Shown here: positions 36,693 to 46,107 of the stretch, in pieces | Position numbering within the stretch: the stretch's first letter is position 1 | Layout of the letters: each line of letters starts with the position of its first letter | Assembly (NCBI GenBank): GCA_036504815.1 | Contig: DASXUN010000021.1 | Coordinates: 372,001-436,000, forward strand | DNA from: Gemmatimonadaceae bacterium | GTDB lineage: Bacteria; Gemmatimonadota; Gemmatimonadetes; Gemmatimonadales; Gemmatimonadaceae | Direction of reading: 5' to 3' | DNA: 64,000 nucleotides | Translations under genes and position numbers: made by a program | The notes under the pieces: generated by a model | Seen by the model: only the letters and a program-made list of their open reading frames with translations | What the model was told of the DNA's origin: nothing | Databases searched by the model: none

Positions 36693-39485
36693 ATGACCCG
36701 CACTCTCGCCCGCCGCGCCGCGCGGTCGGTGACCGCCCTCGCCCTGCTCCTCGCGCTTCCGGTCCTGGCCGTGGCCCAGCTGCCGGCCGGCATCACGAAA
36801 GGCGCGACCGTCGAGGGGATCACCGAATACAACCTCGCCAACGGCCTCAAGGTCCTGCTCTTTCCCGATGCCTCCAAGCCCACGACGACGGTGAACATCA
36901 CCTACCTCGTCGGGTCGCGGCACGAAGGGTACGGCGAAACGGGGATGGCGCACCTGCTCGAGCACCTCGCCTTCAAGGGGACACCCAGGCACTCGAACAT
37001 CCCCCAGGAACTGACCGAGCACGGCGCGCGCCCGAACGGCACCACCTGGTACGACCGCACGAACTACTTCGAGACGGTCCCGGCCACCGACAGCAACCTC
37101 GTCTGGGCGCTCGACCTCGAAGCCGACCGCATGGTCAACTCGTACATCGCCAGGAAGGACCTGGAGAGCGAGTTCACGGTCGTGCGCAACGAGTTCGAGA
37201 TGGGCGAGAACGACCCGCTCAGCATCCTGATGGAACGCGCAATGTCGACGGCCTACCTGTGGCACAACTACGGGAAGAGCACCATCGGCGCGCGGGCCGA
37301 CATCGAGAATGTCCCCATCGAGCGGCTCAAGGCCTTCTACCAGAAGTATTACCAGCCCGACAACGCCGTGCTGATCGTGGCGGGGAAGTTCGACGTTAAC
37401 CGCACGCTGGGGCTCATCGCCGAGAAGTTCGGCGCCATTCCCCGGCCGCTCCGGTCGCTCGACCGCGGCAACATGATCTTCCCGACGTACACGGCGGAGC
37501 CGACGCAGGACGGTGAGCGCTCGGTCACCCTGCGTCGCGTCGGCGACGTGCAGGCCACGATGGCGCTCTATCACATTCCGGGCGGCACCGACAAGGACTA
37601 TCCCGCGGTCGACGTCCTCACCCAGATCCTCGGCGACCAGCCCTCCGGCCGTCTGTACAAGGCGCTCGTGGAGAAGAAACTCGCCGCCGACGTCGGCTCG
37701 ATGAGCTTCCAGTTCAAGGAGCCCGGCATCTTCCTCGCGTATGCCAACGTCCGGCAGGCGCAGTCGCTCGACAGTGCAAGCAACGCGCTGCTCGCGACGC
37801 TCGACGGCGTGACGTCCACGCCGCCCACCAAGGAAGAGGTCGAGCGCGCCAAGACCGCCCTGCTGAAGCAGATTGATCTGACGCTCAACAATTCCGAACG
37901 GGTGGGCCTCGGCCTTTCCGAATGGGCCTCGATGGGTGACTGGCGCATGCAGTTCGTGCACCGCGACCGTTTGAAGGCGGTCACGCCGGAAGACGTGCAG
38001 CGCGTGGCCAGGTCGTACTTCAAGCCCGACAATCGCACCGTCGGTCGCTTTATCCCGACGCCCAAGCCCGATCGTGCCGACATCCATTGGGTGACGACCG
38101 ACGAGATTGTCGCCGCAACCAAGGACTACAAGGGGAATGTCGCGCTCGCCGAGGGCGAGGTCTTCGATCCGTCCACGACCAACATCGAGAAGCGCACGAC
38201 GCGCGCTGCCCTGCCGAACGGCTTCAAGCTCGCGCTGCTTCCCAAGCAGACGCGCGGCAACACCGTGAATGCCCAGCTCAACCTGCGCTTCGGCGACGAG
38301 AAGTCGCTCGCCGGGCGAACCACCGCGTCGCAACTGATGGGCTCGATGCTCGACAAGGGGACGAAGAGCAAGTCGCGCCAGCAGATCAAGGACGAGTTCG
38401 ACAAGCTGAAGGCGCGCGTCCTCATCGGCAGCGCGGGGAACAACATCTCCGTCCGGATCGAGACCACGCGCCCCAACCTGCTTCCGACGCTGCGGCTGGT
38501 CGCCGAGGTGCTCAAGGAGCCGGCGTTCGACGCCAACGAATTTGAGTTGCTGCGCACGGAAAACCTGGCGGGCCTCGAGCAGAACAAGTCGGAACCCATG
38601 TTCCTGGCCTCCGTCGCCCTCCAGCGCGCTGTCAACCCGTGGCCGAAGAACCATCCGCTCTACGTCGGCACGGTGGACGAACAGATTGCCGAACTGAAGG
38701 CGCTGAAGCTGGAGGACGTCAAGAAGGTCTACACCGAGTTGGTGGGTGCTTCGTACGGCGACCTCGCCATGGCTGGTGACTTCGACCGCGACTCGGTGAC
38801 CGCCGTGATGAAGGATCTCTTCGGCGGCTGGAAGAATCCCAAGCCGTTTGCGCGGATGAAGCGCAAGGCGTTCGATGTGCCGGCCAAGACCGAGCAGATC
38901 GAGACGCCCGACAAGGCCAACGCCCTCTGGCTGAGCGGCCTCAACCTGGCCGTACGCGACGACCAGCCGGAGTACCCCAGCCTGGTGCTTGGCGACTACA
39001 TCCTCGGCGGCGGCTTCCTCAACTCGCGTCTTGCCGTGCGCATCCGCCAGAAGGACGGCCTCAGCTACGGCGTGGGCTCGGCGTTCGGCGCGCAGGCGCT
39101 CGACAGCGCCGCCATCCTGCAGACGTACGCCATCTACAACCCGGAGAACGTGGTCCGCCTCGAGAGCGCGTTCGGCGAGGAGATCGGTCGCTGGGTGAAG
39201 GACGGCGTGACGGCCGACGAACTCGAGAAGGCCAAGCAGGCCTGGCTGCAGGGACGCCAGCAGTCGCGGGCGCGCGACGCCGAGCTGGTGAATCGGCTGT
39301 CGCAACAGACGTTCCAGCAGCGCACCATGGCCTTCGACCAGACCGTCGAGGACAAGGTGGCCAAGCTCTCGGTGGACGAGGTGAACGCCACCATCAAGAA
39401 ATACGTGAACCCGGCGAAGTTCGTGATCATCAAGGCCGGCGACTTCAAGGGCAAGCCGCCCAAGCCGATGCCAGTCAAGCCTTAG
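36693..39485 (+). CDS. Exported M16 zinc metallopeptidase (insulinase family, two-lobed)
   Basis: From ATG 36693, with AGAGG upstream, this 930-aa protein has a signal peptide (MTRTLARRAARSVTALALLL). The inverted zinc motif HLLEH is at residues 87-91, with the distal Glu in VVRNEFEMGEN. The C-terminal half is a second, inactive M16 lobe (RFGDEKSLAGRTTASQLMGS), so the active and inactive lobes are on one chain as in pitrilysin-like enzymes. It would degrade oligopeptides in the periplasm. The upstream extension of the frame translates repeat R2 and is not coding. Confidence 0.9.
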   Translation: MTRTLARRAARSVTALALLLALPVLAVAQLPAGITKGATVEGITEYNLANGLKVLLFPDASKPTTTVNITYLVGSRHEGYGETGMAHLLEHLAFKGTPRHSNIPQELTEHGARPNGTTWYDRTNYFETVPATDSNLVWALDLEADRMVNSYIARKDLESEFTVVRNEFEMGENDPLSILMERAMSTAYLWHNYGKSTIGARADIENVPIERLKAFYQKYYQPDNAVLIVAGKFDVNRTLGLIAEKFGAIPRPLRSLDRGNMIFPTYTAEPTQDGERSVTLRRVGDVQATMALYHIPGGTDKDYPAVDVLTQILGDQPSGRLYKALVEKKLAADVGSMSFQFKEPGIFLAYANVRQAQSLDSASNALLATLDGVTSTPPTKEEVERAKTALLKQIDLTLNNSERVGLGLSEWASMGDWRMQFVHRDRLKAVTPEDVQRVARSYFKPDNRTVGRFIPTPKPDRADIHWVTTDEIVAATKDYKGNVALAEGEVFDPSTTNIEKRTTRAALPNGFKLALLPKQTRGNTVNAQLNLRFGDEKSLAGRTTASQLMGSMLDKGTKSKSRQQIKDEFDKLKARVLIGSAGNNISVRIETTRPNLLPTLRLVAEVLKEPAFDANEFELLRTENLAGLEQNKSEPMFLASVALQRAVNPWPKNHPLYVGTVDEQIAELKALKLEDVKKVYTELVGASYGDLAMAGDFDRDSVTAVMKDLFGGWKNPKPFARMKRKAFDVPAKTEQIETPDKANALWLSGLNLAVRDDQPEYPSLVLGDYILGGGFLNSRLAVRIRQKDGLSYGVGSAFGAQALDSAAILQTYAIYNPENVVRLESAFGEEIGRWVKDGVTADELEKAKQAWLQGRQQSRARDAELVNRLSQQTFQQRTMAFDQTVEDKVAKLSVDEVNATIKKYVNPAKFVIIKAGDFKGKPPKPMPVKP

Positions 39486-39502
39486 TGTGCTTGCGGCTTG
39501 GC

Positions 39503-39672
39503 TTTTTCACCACGGAGGCACGGAGGAAAGGCTGAGGGCCACGGAGGACTGCACAACTGGGGTAAAGACAGCGCGCCACGCAATGTTCTGCGTGGCGCGC
39601 TGCCTTTACCCCCAGAGTTTGCAGTTCCTCCGTGGCCCTCAAGCAGTTCTCCGTGCCTCCGTGGTGAAAAAA
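39503..39672. repeat. Long palindromic repeat, copy R3
   Basis: 170-bp copy lying 18 bp after the M16 stop and ending 3 bp before the stop of the convergent aminopropyltransferase gene. Outer arms TTTTTCACCACGGAGGCACG / CCTCCGTGGTGAAAAAA; second arms GAGGGCCACGGAGGAC / TTCCTCCGTGGCCCTC; central GCGCGCCACGCA / TGCGTGGCGCGC. Confidence 0.9.
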
Positions 39673-39674
39673 CC

Positions 39675-42600
39675 CTAATGGCTCACCGAACCACCCGCTC
39701 GCCGTCGTGCGACGAGTGCCTGCAGCACCTGCACCCGGAGGTCGTCCTTCTCCAGCACGCTGAACGGGTCGAGCGAATCGAAGACCTTGCGCGCCGTCAC
39801 GCGGTCGCCGGTCTGCACCAGGGCCACCACTCCGGCGGGGCGAAGAATGTCCACCGGAATCCACGTGTGCCCGGCCACGCGCGACTTGAGTTGTGGCGTC
39901 AGCTCCGTCACCACTGTCGGCCAATCGTACGTGCCGACCGCGCGCATGAAGCGCCAGGCCGAGTGCGCCGCCGCCGGCGCCTGCCAGCGCGTCATGTACC
40001 GTTCGACGTCGGCGTAGTAGGCGGAGTCGATGACGCCGCTCATCCCGCCGTGGAGGTCGCGCTCCACCTCGAGCGTCATCCGGAACCAGGTGAACCAGTC
40101 CTTCGGCGCGCGCGGCACCGCCATCACGTCGCGCAGGATATCGCGGCGCGACAGCGCCTGCCGGTACTCCCGCTCGCGGGCCGTGGAGTCCGTGGCCGGG
40201 AGCGGAACGTCGGCGCGCAGCCGCGTCCCCAACGCGCGCATCGTGCTCCGCGGCAGCGCGAGTCCCGCGTCAATCTCGGTGCCAAACCCGATGCGCCGCC
40301 CCTCGAGCGCGGCAAAGATATCGAAGCGATCACCCGACACATCCATCAGTCCCATGGCCGCGATCTTCCGGAACCGCGTCCGCTCCGCTCCGAGATCGAG
40401 CACGGGGCGGAAATCGGAGTTCATCAGCGTCCCGGACCGCACGATGGGCGCCAGCGACGCGTCGGTCGCCACCAGTGCGCCATCGAGCGCCTCGGGCGTG
40501 ATCGGCCAGAAACGCGTCAGGTCGTGGGCGACGTCCGGGTACTGAAAGACCGACCAGTCCGGGGCGGGCAGCGCCGCGTCAGGCGACGCGACGATCAGGA
40601 TATCCACGTCGTTCGTCAGGTAGACGCGATACGACGCGAAATTGCGGTGCACGGCGCGCACCACGCTCAACACGAGCGCGTCGTCAATCTCATACAGGTG
40701 CAGCCACTGTCCAAAGACGCCGTGCGGCGCCAGGTACTGCCTGGCGCGGTGATAGAACTCATCCGTGAAAAGTCCGCTGACACCGCTGACCCACGGATTG
40801 GACGGCTCCGACAGGATGAAGTCGTACTGGCGGTGCGCCGACGCGAAGACCGAGCGGGCATCGTCGTACACGAAGTGCGAACGCTTGTCGTCGAAGACGC
40901 GCCGGTTCACCGGGTAGAACATTCGCGACCCGCGCACCATCTCGGGTTCAATGTCGATGGTCGTCAGCCGCTTGAGGTACGGACTGCCGAGCAGGAAGTG
41001 CGACGACATCCCCGACCCCTGCCCGATGACCGCCCCCTCGGCGGCGCGCGGCACATGCGCGAGCACGATCAGCGGCAGCAACAGCTGCGTGCTCTCGTCG
41101 CCTTCGATGGCGCGCACGCGGTGCGCCGTGGAGTCGAACCAGACCGCCGAGACCGACGCATCCGGCTTGCCGTTCGTGGCCAGGGCGTACTCGTTCTTCC
41201 CCGGTGTCTTGCGCACGCTCACCGTGGCGGTGCGGCCATCCTTGTAGAAGATGACATGCTTGGTGATGTGATCCACCTTGCCATACCGGTATACGCCGCT
41301 GGTAAGCACTTCGCGCGTGAACGGGGCATTGAGGGTGGAGCCAAGCACCACGAAAACCGTGGCGCCCGCCAGGGCGAAGGCGAACCGGCGGGACTCGTGC
41401 GATGTCCGGCCGGCGAGCCACATCAGCCAGACGCCGAGCACCATGTCAATGGCCGCGCCCGACACGAGCAGCGCCTTGAGCCCGATCAGCGGCATCAGCA
41501 CGAGGGCGGCGAGCGCGGCGCCAATGATGCTGCCAAGGGTGTTGATGCTGTACACGGCGCCAATGGCGCGTTCACCGGCGCCCGCGGTGAGCAGCATGCG
41601 CGTGATCAACGGGAGCGTGATCCCCGCGCAGAAGGTCGCCGGGAGCATCACCGCGAGGCAGAAGGCATACCGCACCAGCGAGAAGGCGCGATACCCTTCG
41701 TCGGTCTTGGCGAGCGCCTGAATGAGCGAGGCCATCCAGTCGAAGCTCATCATGTAGACCGACAGCGTGGCCACCGCGAGCGCGCCCATCACCCACTGCG
41801 TCACGGCCAGCGCGCGCATCGGATCGCGGAAGAAGTCGGCGCGCCGGCGCACCCAGAGCGCGCCGAGGGCAAGCCCGAGGATGAACGCCGAGAGCATCAG
41901 CTCGAACGAATGCGTGGCGCTCCCCAGCACCAGCGAGAGCATGCGAATCCAGGCGATCTCGTAGATGAACGACGAAACCGCCGTGCCGGCGGCGACGAAG
42001 ATCAGCGTGCGCCACAGCGCGACCGGCACGGCCGCGGATGGCGTCGCGGGCCCGGCGTCCACCGGCGCGTCGGTCTCTTGCTGCCGCAGCTGCACCGTCG
42101 CAATGACCATCGCGGCCACGATCACGTTGAGGATCGCGGCGGTGCGCAGCGTCCCGGGGAGCCCGAACGCCGCGATCAGCGCGAAGCCGGCCAGCAGCAC
42201 GCCCGCGGCCGCGCCGAAGGAGTTGGCGAAGTAGAGGTTGGCGAGCACCTTGCCGCTTCCCGTCTTGCCGTCGGGTGACGAGGCGCGCAGGAAGCCGGCG
42301 CTCATCAGCGGGAAGGTGGTGCCCAGCAGCATCGATTGCGGGAGGATCAGCACCGCCGCAACGATCCACTTGACGACGATCAGCGCGCCGCCGCCCGGCA
42401 GGGCGGGGAAGAGCGTGTCGTAGCAGAAGGCGGTGACGGCGCCGAAGACGGCGTGAAAGCCGAAGCCAATGACACCGCAGGCGGCTTCGGCGCGCGCGTA
42501 CCACATCAACGGCGAGGTGATCGACTGCGACCGGCGTGCGATCCACGCGGCGCCGGCGGACATGCCGCCGAGGAAGATCACCAGGACGATCGTCTGGGCG

Positions 42601-42716
42601 TAGGCGCTATGCCCGACGAAGAGCCCCAGGTAGCGACTCCAGATGGACTCGTAGATGAGACCCGCCGCCCCCGAAAGCACGAACGCGACGGTGAGGAGAA
42701 TCTGCAGCACGTTCAT
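39675..42716 (-). CDS. Membrane-fused spermidine synthase-like protein
   Basis: This 1013-aa protein combines an N-terminal polytopic membrane domain (about 12-14 helices, e.g. GLIYESIWSRYLGLFVG and VGHSAYAQTIVLVIFLGG) with a cytosolic aminopropyltransferase/SAM-dependent domain: GAVIGQGSGMSSHFLLGS (nucleotide-binding glycine loop), TTIDIEPEMVRGSRMF (ribose-binding acidic residue) and FILSEPSNPWVSGVSGLF. About 200 further residues at the C-terminus are helical and of unknown role. Such fusions are common in Gemmatimonadota and other phyla, and whether they make polyamines is not established. Start at ATG 42716. Confidence 0.85.
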   Translation of the reverse strand: MNVLQILLTVAFVLSGAAGLIYESIWSRYLGLFVGHSAYAQTIVLVIFLGGMSAGAAWIARRSQSITSPLMWYARAEAACGVIGFGFHAVFGAVTAFCYDTLFPALPGGGALIVVKWIVAAVLILPQSMLLGTTFPLMSAGFLRASSPDGKTGSGKVLANLYFANSFGAAAGVLLAGFALIAAFGLPGTLRTAAILNVIVAAMVIATVQLRQQETDAPVDAGPATPSAAVPVALWRTLIFVAAGTAVSSFIYEIAWIRMLSLVLGSATHSFELMLSAFILGLALGALWVRRRADFFRDPMRALAVTQWVMGALAVATLSVYMMSFDWMASLIQALAKTDEGYRAFSLVRYAFCLAVMLPATFCAGITLPLITRMLLTAGAGERAIGAVYSINTLGSIIGAALAALVLMPLIGLKALLVSGAAIDMVLGVWLMWLAGRTSHESRRFAFALAGATVFVVLGSTLNAPFTREVLTSGVYRYGKVDHITKHVIFYKDGRTATVSVRKTPGKNEYALATNGKPDASVSAVWFDSTAHRVRAIEGDESTQLLLPLIVLAHVPRAAEGAVIGQGSGMSSHFLLGSPYLKRLTTIDIEPEMVRGSRMFYPVNRRVFDDKRSHFVYDDARSVFASAHRQYDFILSEPSNPWVSGVSGLFTDEFYHRARQYLAPHGVFGQWLHLYEIDDALVLSVVRAVHRNFASYRVYLTNDVDILIVASPDAALPAPDWSVFQYPDVAHDLTRFWPITPEALDGALVATDASLAPIVRSGTLMNSDFRPVLDLGAERTRFRKIAAMGLMDVSGDRFDIFAALEGRRIGFGTEIDAGLALPRSTMRALGTRLRADVPLPATDSTAREREYRQALSRRDILRDVMAVPRAPKDWFTWFRMTLEVERDLHGGMSGVIDSAYYADVERYMTRWQAPAAAHSAWRFMRAVGTYDWPTVVTELTPQLKSRVAGHTWIPVDILRPAGVVALVQTGDRVTARKVFDSLDPFSVLEKDDLRVQVLQALVARRRAGGSVSH

Positions 42717-42743
42717 GGTTCGGGAAAATAGCGAACAATCGGT

Positions 42744-43925
42744 TCAGCTGTAGAGCAGCTTGGGCACCACTCGCTCGGCCCAGTCTCCGGTGTCGGTCCA
42801 CGATCGCACCAGCTCGGCGTCGATGTCCTGCGGCGCCGCATCGAAGTGGCGACGAATGTCCTTGCGACCGACGAGCCGTTCAAAATGCTGGTCGCCGCTC
42901 GGGTTGGCGGCGGTGGGATAGCGCGCCCACTGAAAACGCAGCCGGTGCGTGGTCACGATGGCCGCCATCAGCAGGAAGCCCAACGCCACCGGGCGCAGCG
43001 CGAGGGGGGACGTCACCGTGATGCCCACGCCGCGACATTCCTCACCGGTGTACGGTCCGCTGGCCGGGACGAACGTCACCTCGCGGAACTCGGCCCCCTT
43101 GGGAATGCGGCGCGAGAGCTCGGCGAGCACCGCGTTCACGTTGAGCCACGGCGCCCCCACGTGCTGGAACGGCACGTCCGTGCCGCGGGCGACGCTGAGG
43201 TTCGTCGCCTCGAACAGGCACGTGCCCGCGTAGACCTGAGCGCTCTCGAAGGTCGGCATGGCCGGCGACGTCGGCACCCACGGCAGCCCGAGATCGGGCC
43301 ACCGCATGGCGCGGCGCCACCCCTCGCACGTGAAGACGTCCAGCCGCACGCCGGCAAAATGCTCGCGCTGCCAGAGCATGGCGAGTTCGCCATTGGTGAG
43401 CTGGTGCCGGATTGGAATCGCATCCTCGCCGATGAACGACCGGCAGGCCGACTCGAGCACGGGCCCCTCGGCGCAATGCAGGTCACCACCCAGCGGATTC
43501 GGCCGGTCGAGGACGATGAGCGGCACCAGCGCCTCGGTGCACGCCGCCATCATGTGGTAGAGCGTCCAGGTGTACGTGTAGAAGCGCGCCCCCACGTCAG
43601 GGATGTCGAAGAGCACGACGTCGAGATCGCGCAGCATCGCCAGGTCGGGAGACAATCGTTCGCCGTAGAGCGACACCACCGGCACGCCGGTGAGCGGATC
43701 GGTGCCGTCCATCACCCGCGCCCCGTCGGGAGCGGTGCCGCCCAGCCCGTGCTCGGGGCCGAAGAGGCGCACGATCGGCACGCCCGCCTCGACGAGCGCG
43801 ACGCGCGAGTGCTTGCCGGTGTCGCCCGCCAGACGGGCGGCGTTGTTGGTGACGAGTCCCACCCGCTTGGCGCCGCCGAGCAGGTGCGGGTCAGCAATCA
43901 GGCGGTCAACGCCAAAGCGAATCAT
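42744..43925 (-). CDS. namZ: NamZ-like exo-beta-N-acetylmuramidase (DUF1343)
   Basis: This 393-aa protein matches DUF1343: GLVTNNAARLAGDTGKHSRV, LFGPEHGLGGTAPDGARV, VVLFDIPDVGARFYTYTWTL, LDRPNPLGG and PFQHVGAPWLN. The characterised NamZ releases terminal N-acetylmuramic acid from peptidoglycan fragments, so recovery of cell-wall sugars is the likely role. No signal peptide is visible at ATG 43925, unlike many homologues, which suggests a cytoplasmic form or a missed upstream start; the sequence upstream is the repeat region. Confidence 0.87.
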   Translation of the reverse strand: MIRFGVDRLIADPHLLGGAKRVGLVTNNAARLAGDTGKHSRVALVEAGVPIVRLFGPEHGLGGTAPDGARVMDGTDPLTGVPVVSLYGERLSPDLAMLRDLDVVLFDIPDVGARFYTYTWTLYHMMAACTEALVPLIVLDRPNPLGGDLHCAEGPVLESACRSFIGEDAIPIRHQLTNGELAMLWQREHFAGVRLDVFTCEGWRRAMRWPDLGLPWVPTSPAMPTFESAQVYAGTCLFEATNLSVARGTDVPFQHVGAPWLNVNAVLAELSRRIPKGAEFREVTFVPASGPYTGEECRGVGITVTSPLALRPVALGFLLMAAIVTTHRLRFQWARYPTAANPSGDQHFERLVGRKDIRRHFDAAPQDIDAELVRSWTDTGDWAERVVPKLLYS

Positions 43926-44000
43926 GGGCCAGAATTTCGCCGCCGATGCACGGTCGCGAAAGCTCTGGAGGCACGCAGGTCTTCTTCACTACGCTGGACT

Positions 44001-44167
44001 CTTCCACCACGGAGGCACGGAGAACAGCCGGAGGGCCACGGAGGAACTACAACGTCTTTGAATAACAGCGCGCGCCACACAGAACTCTGCGTGGCGCGAT
44101 GTCGTTACCCCAGTTGTAGTCGTTCTCCGTGGCCCTCAGCTTCCCTCCGTGCCTCCGTGGTGAAAAA
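44001..44167. repeat. Long palindromic repeat, copy R4
   Basis: 167-bp copy between namZ and a small minus-strand gene. The left end is slightly diverged (CTTCCACCACGGAGGCACGG) but pairs with CCTCCGTGGTGAAAAA; flanking GCTGG and CCAGC extend the palindrome outward. Central hairpin CGCGCCACACA / TGCGTGGCGCG. Confidence 0.88.
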
Positions 44168-44195
44168 CCCCAGCGGTGCTGCACGAAGGCCGGCT

Positions 44196-44501
44196 TTACG
44201 AAACGGGCTTCGGCGCCTCGGACGGCCCCTGCTGCGCGCCGACGTTCGGCGGACGGCGGCCCCATTGCCCGCCGCGCACATTGGGCTCGGCGCGGCGCGC
44301 GCAGCGATGGCGATAGAACTCCAGCACGCGCTCCTGCACCGAGGTGCGCGTGTCGTTGGACACCGCCTGGAACGGCGCGTAGCTCGACTGGTCGCCGGAG
44401 ACTGAGAACCACCACCAGAACTCGCCCTTCGTGCCTCGACGCTCCTCGATGGAGCAGACGTACGTGCGTCCGTCAGCGGCGAATTCAAATCCCTTGATCA
44501 T
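44196..44501 (-). CDS. Hypothetical protein (101 aa)
   Basis: From ATG 44501 (MIKGFEFAADGRTYVCSIEE), with AAGGAAG just upstream, this is a 101-aa soluble protein. The N-terminal ~70 residues look like a compact beta-rich domain (GEFWWWFSVSGDQSSYAPF), then a basic helix (VQERVLEFYRHRCARRAEP) and a Gly/Pro-rich tail. The frame continues upstream to 44591, but the RBS supports the shorter form. I do not recognise a family. Confidence 0.7.
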   Translation of the reverse strand: MIKGFEFAADGRTYVCSIEERRGTKGEFWWWFSVSGDQSSYAPFQAVSNDTRTSVQERVLEFYRHRCARRAEPNVRGGQWGRRPPNVGAQQGPSEAPKPVS

Positions 44502-44593
44502 GATCTTCCTTGCGGTGGGGGCGTACCTCAATCTAACCAATTGGACGTCGAATTGTCCGAATTCCCCAAAATTCCCTCTGAAAAAGGCCAATT

Positions 44594-45799
44594 CTACCGC
44601 CGCCGAGCGGTGATCAGCACGGCAATTTCATCGTTGCGGCCGTTGATGAAGTCCAACTGCACCCGCCCGTCGGGGCGCGTGCTCACGGTGCAGGGGACAG
44701 ACGAGTTGGTCAGCGCCCACCCTGCCGGGAGGACCACGATGTTGGACGGCCGCCCAAAGGCGCGATCCCACACCAACTCGTCCCCCACCAGCCGATAGCG
44801 CACCGAGTCGGTGTACGTCTCCGACATCCGCAGGCGGATGGACGCCCCCGCCTGCACCGGCGCAAAGCGGAAGACCACCGCCTCGGTGGTCGGCGTCACG
44901 TTCGATACGTCGAGCCCGGCCCGCGTGATGGCGTCGCCCTTCACAACCTCCCACGGCACCGGCTCGCCGGTGTCGAGGTTGATGGCGCTCGGCGTGCTCA
45001 CCGTGCTTCCCGCGCGCACCACATTCACGTACGTCGAGACGCCAGGGCGCGACTCCGTGTAGTCGTGGTAGAGGTCGAAGGCGTGCGTCTCGGGCGGCTG
45101 CAGGAAGTAGACGATCTCGCGGTTCTGGTGCGTGCGCTCACTCAGCCGGCTGGCCATCTCCCCCGTGCGCGCTGGCGCGGCGGGGAAGGGCGCCTTGAGC
45201 CGCAACGCCTTCAGTGTCACCGCCGCTTCACTCGGCGCGCTGTTCCAGAACGAGATCCCCACGCGCCCGTCCTTCTCCTGCAGCACCTGCGCCGGGAACG
45301 ACGATGAGAAGAGTTCCCATCCGGCTGGGAGCACGACGGTGTTGCGCTTGATGCCGAGCGGGCGCGTGAAGATCAGCGTGTCGCCGCGCATCAGGTACGA
45401 GAGCGTGTCGGTGTAGGTCTTGAGGATCAGGATGCGCTGTTCGCCGCCGTTGGCCGGCACCGGCCGCGAAAGCGTGACACGGATGTACCGCTGGGTGGAA
45501 TCAGCGCCGCGCACCCCGCCGGCGCGCGCCTCCAGCCCGCCCACCTCGCGGAACGCCAGTGGCTTCCCCGTGGCGCGGTCCAGCACCGACTCGTCGCTGG
45601 CCACGCTCCCCTTGCGAATGGGGTTGAAGTAGGCCGTCGCGCCGGGCGTGGTGGCCGTGATCTCGTAGATGATGCGGAACTGCGCCGACCCCGGGGCAAG
45701 GAGTTCGTAGCGCGTGTAGGCGTCGGCATCTGTCTGTCGCGCCGGCTGCTGGGCCGCGAGCGGAAGCGCGGCGCAGGCGAGAATCAGAAATGAGCGCAT
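44594..45799 (-). CDS. Exported hypothetical protein with duplicated beta-rich domain
   Basis: From ATG 45799 this 401-aa protein begins with a signal peptide (MRSFLILACAALPLAAQQ). Two similar halves are visible: the first has RNTVVLPAGWELFSSSFPAQV and the second SNIVVLPAGWALTNSSVPCTV, each preceded by a YTDTLSYLMRGD / YTDSVRYRLVGD-like strand, so it is an internal duplication. No enzymatic motif is evident. The upstream frame extension translates repeat R5 and is rejected as coding. Family unknown to me; periplasmic. Confidence 0.75.
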   Translation of the reverse strand: MRSFLILACAALPLAAQQPARQTDADAYTRYELLAPGSAQFRIIYEITATTPGATAYFNPIRKGSVASDESVLDRATGKPLAFREVGGLEARAGGVRGADSTQRYIRVTLSRPVPANGGEQRILILKTYTDTLSYLMRGDTLIFTRPLGIKRNTVVLPAGWELFSSSFPAQVLQEKDGRVGISFWNSAPSEAAVTLKALRLKAPFPAAPARTGEMASRLSERTHQNREIVYFLQPPETHAFDLYHDYTESRPGVSTYVNVVRAGSTVSTPSAINLDTGEPVPWEVVKGDAITRAGLDVSNVTPTTEAVVFRFAPVQAGASIRLRMSETYTDSVRYRLVGDELVWDRAFGRPSNIVVLPAGWALTNSSVPCTVSTRPDGRVQLDFINGRNDEIAVLITARRR

Positions 45800-45853
45800 A
45801 TCCAATACTGCAGACTCGTGCGGCATTCGAGAAAGGGTGCGTTGAAGCTGGGC

Positions 45854-46020
45854 TTTTTCACCACGGAGGCACGGAGGAGCTCGGAGGGCCACGGAGAACG
45901 GCAACTTCTTGGAGGAACTGCGTGCGCCACGCCATGCTCGGCGTGGCGCCCTGTCGTTACCCCAGTTGTTGCAGTCCTCCGTGGCCCTCAGCTTCCCCTC
46001 CGTGCCTCCGTGGTGAAAAA
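45854..46020. repeat. Long palindromic repeat, copy R5
   Basis: 167-bp copy between two divergently transcribed genes (starts 45799 minus and 46108 plus), so it cannot be acting as a terminator for either. Outer arms TTTTTCACCACGGAGGCACG / CCTCCGTGGTGAAAAA; second arms GAGGGCCACGGAGAAC / TCCTCCGTGGCCCTC; central GTGCGCCACGCC / GGCGTGGCGC. It fills over half of the 308-bp gap; the rest must hold both promoters. Confidence 0.9.
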
Positions 46021-46107
46021 GCCGAAGTGCCACCCCAAAGCAAAATCCGCCTGTCGTGCGTAACTGGACGAGGTACTATTCTGCACCACTTGGCACGGAG
46101 CCATCGC

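Noticed and set aside
39487-39678. 63-residue frame of the FHHGGTEERLRATED type (and similar ones at 22176, 36382, 45818)
   Set aside because: These translate the palindromic repeat itself; all copies and both strands give alike nonsense peptides.
39498-42278. 926-residue plus-strand frame
   Set aside because: Starts in repeat R3 and runs antisense to the aminopropyltransferase fusion; no domain content.
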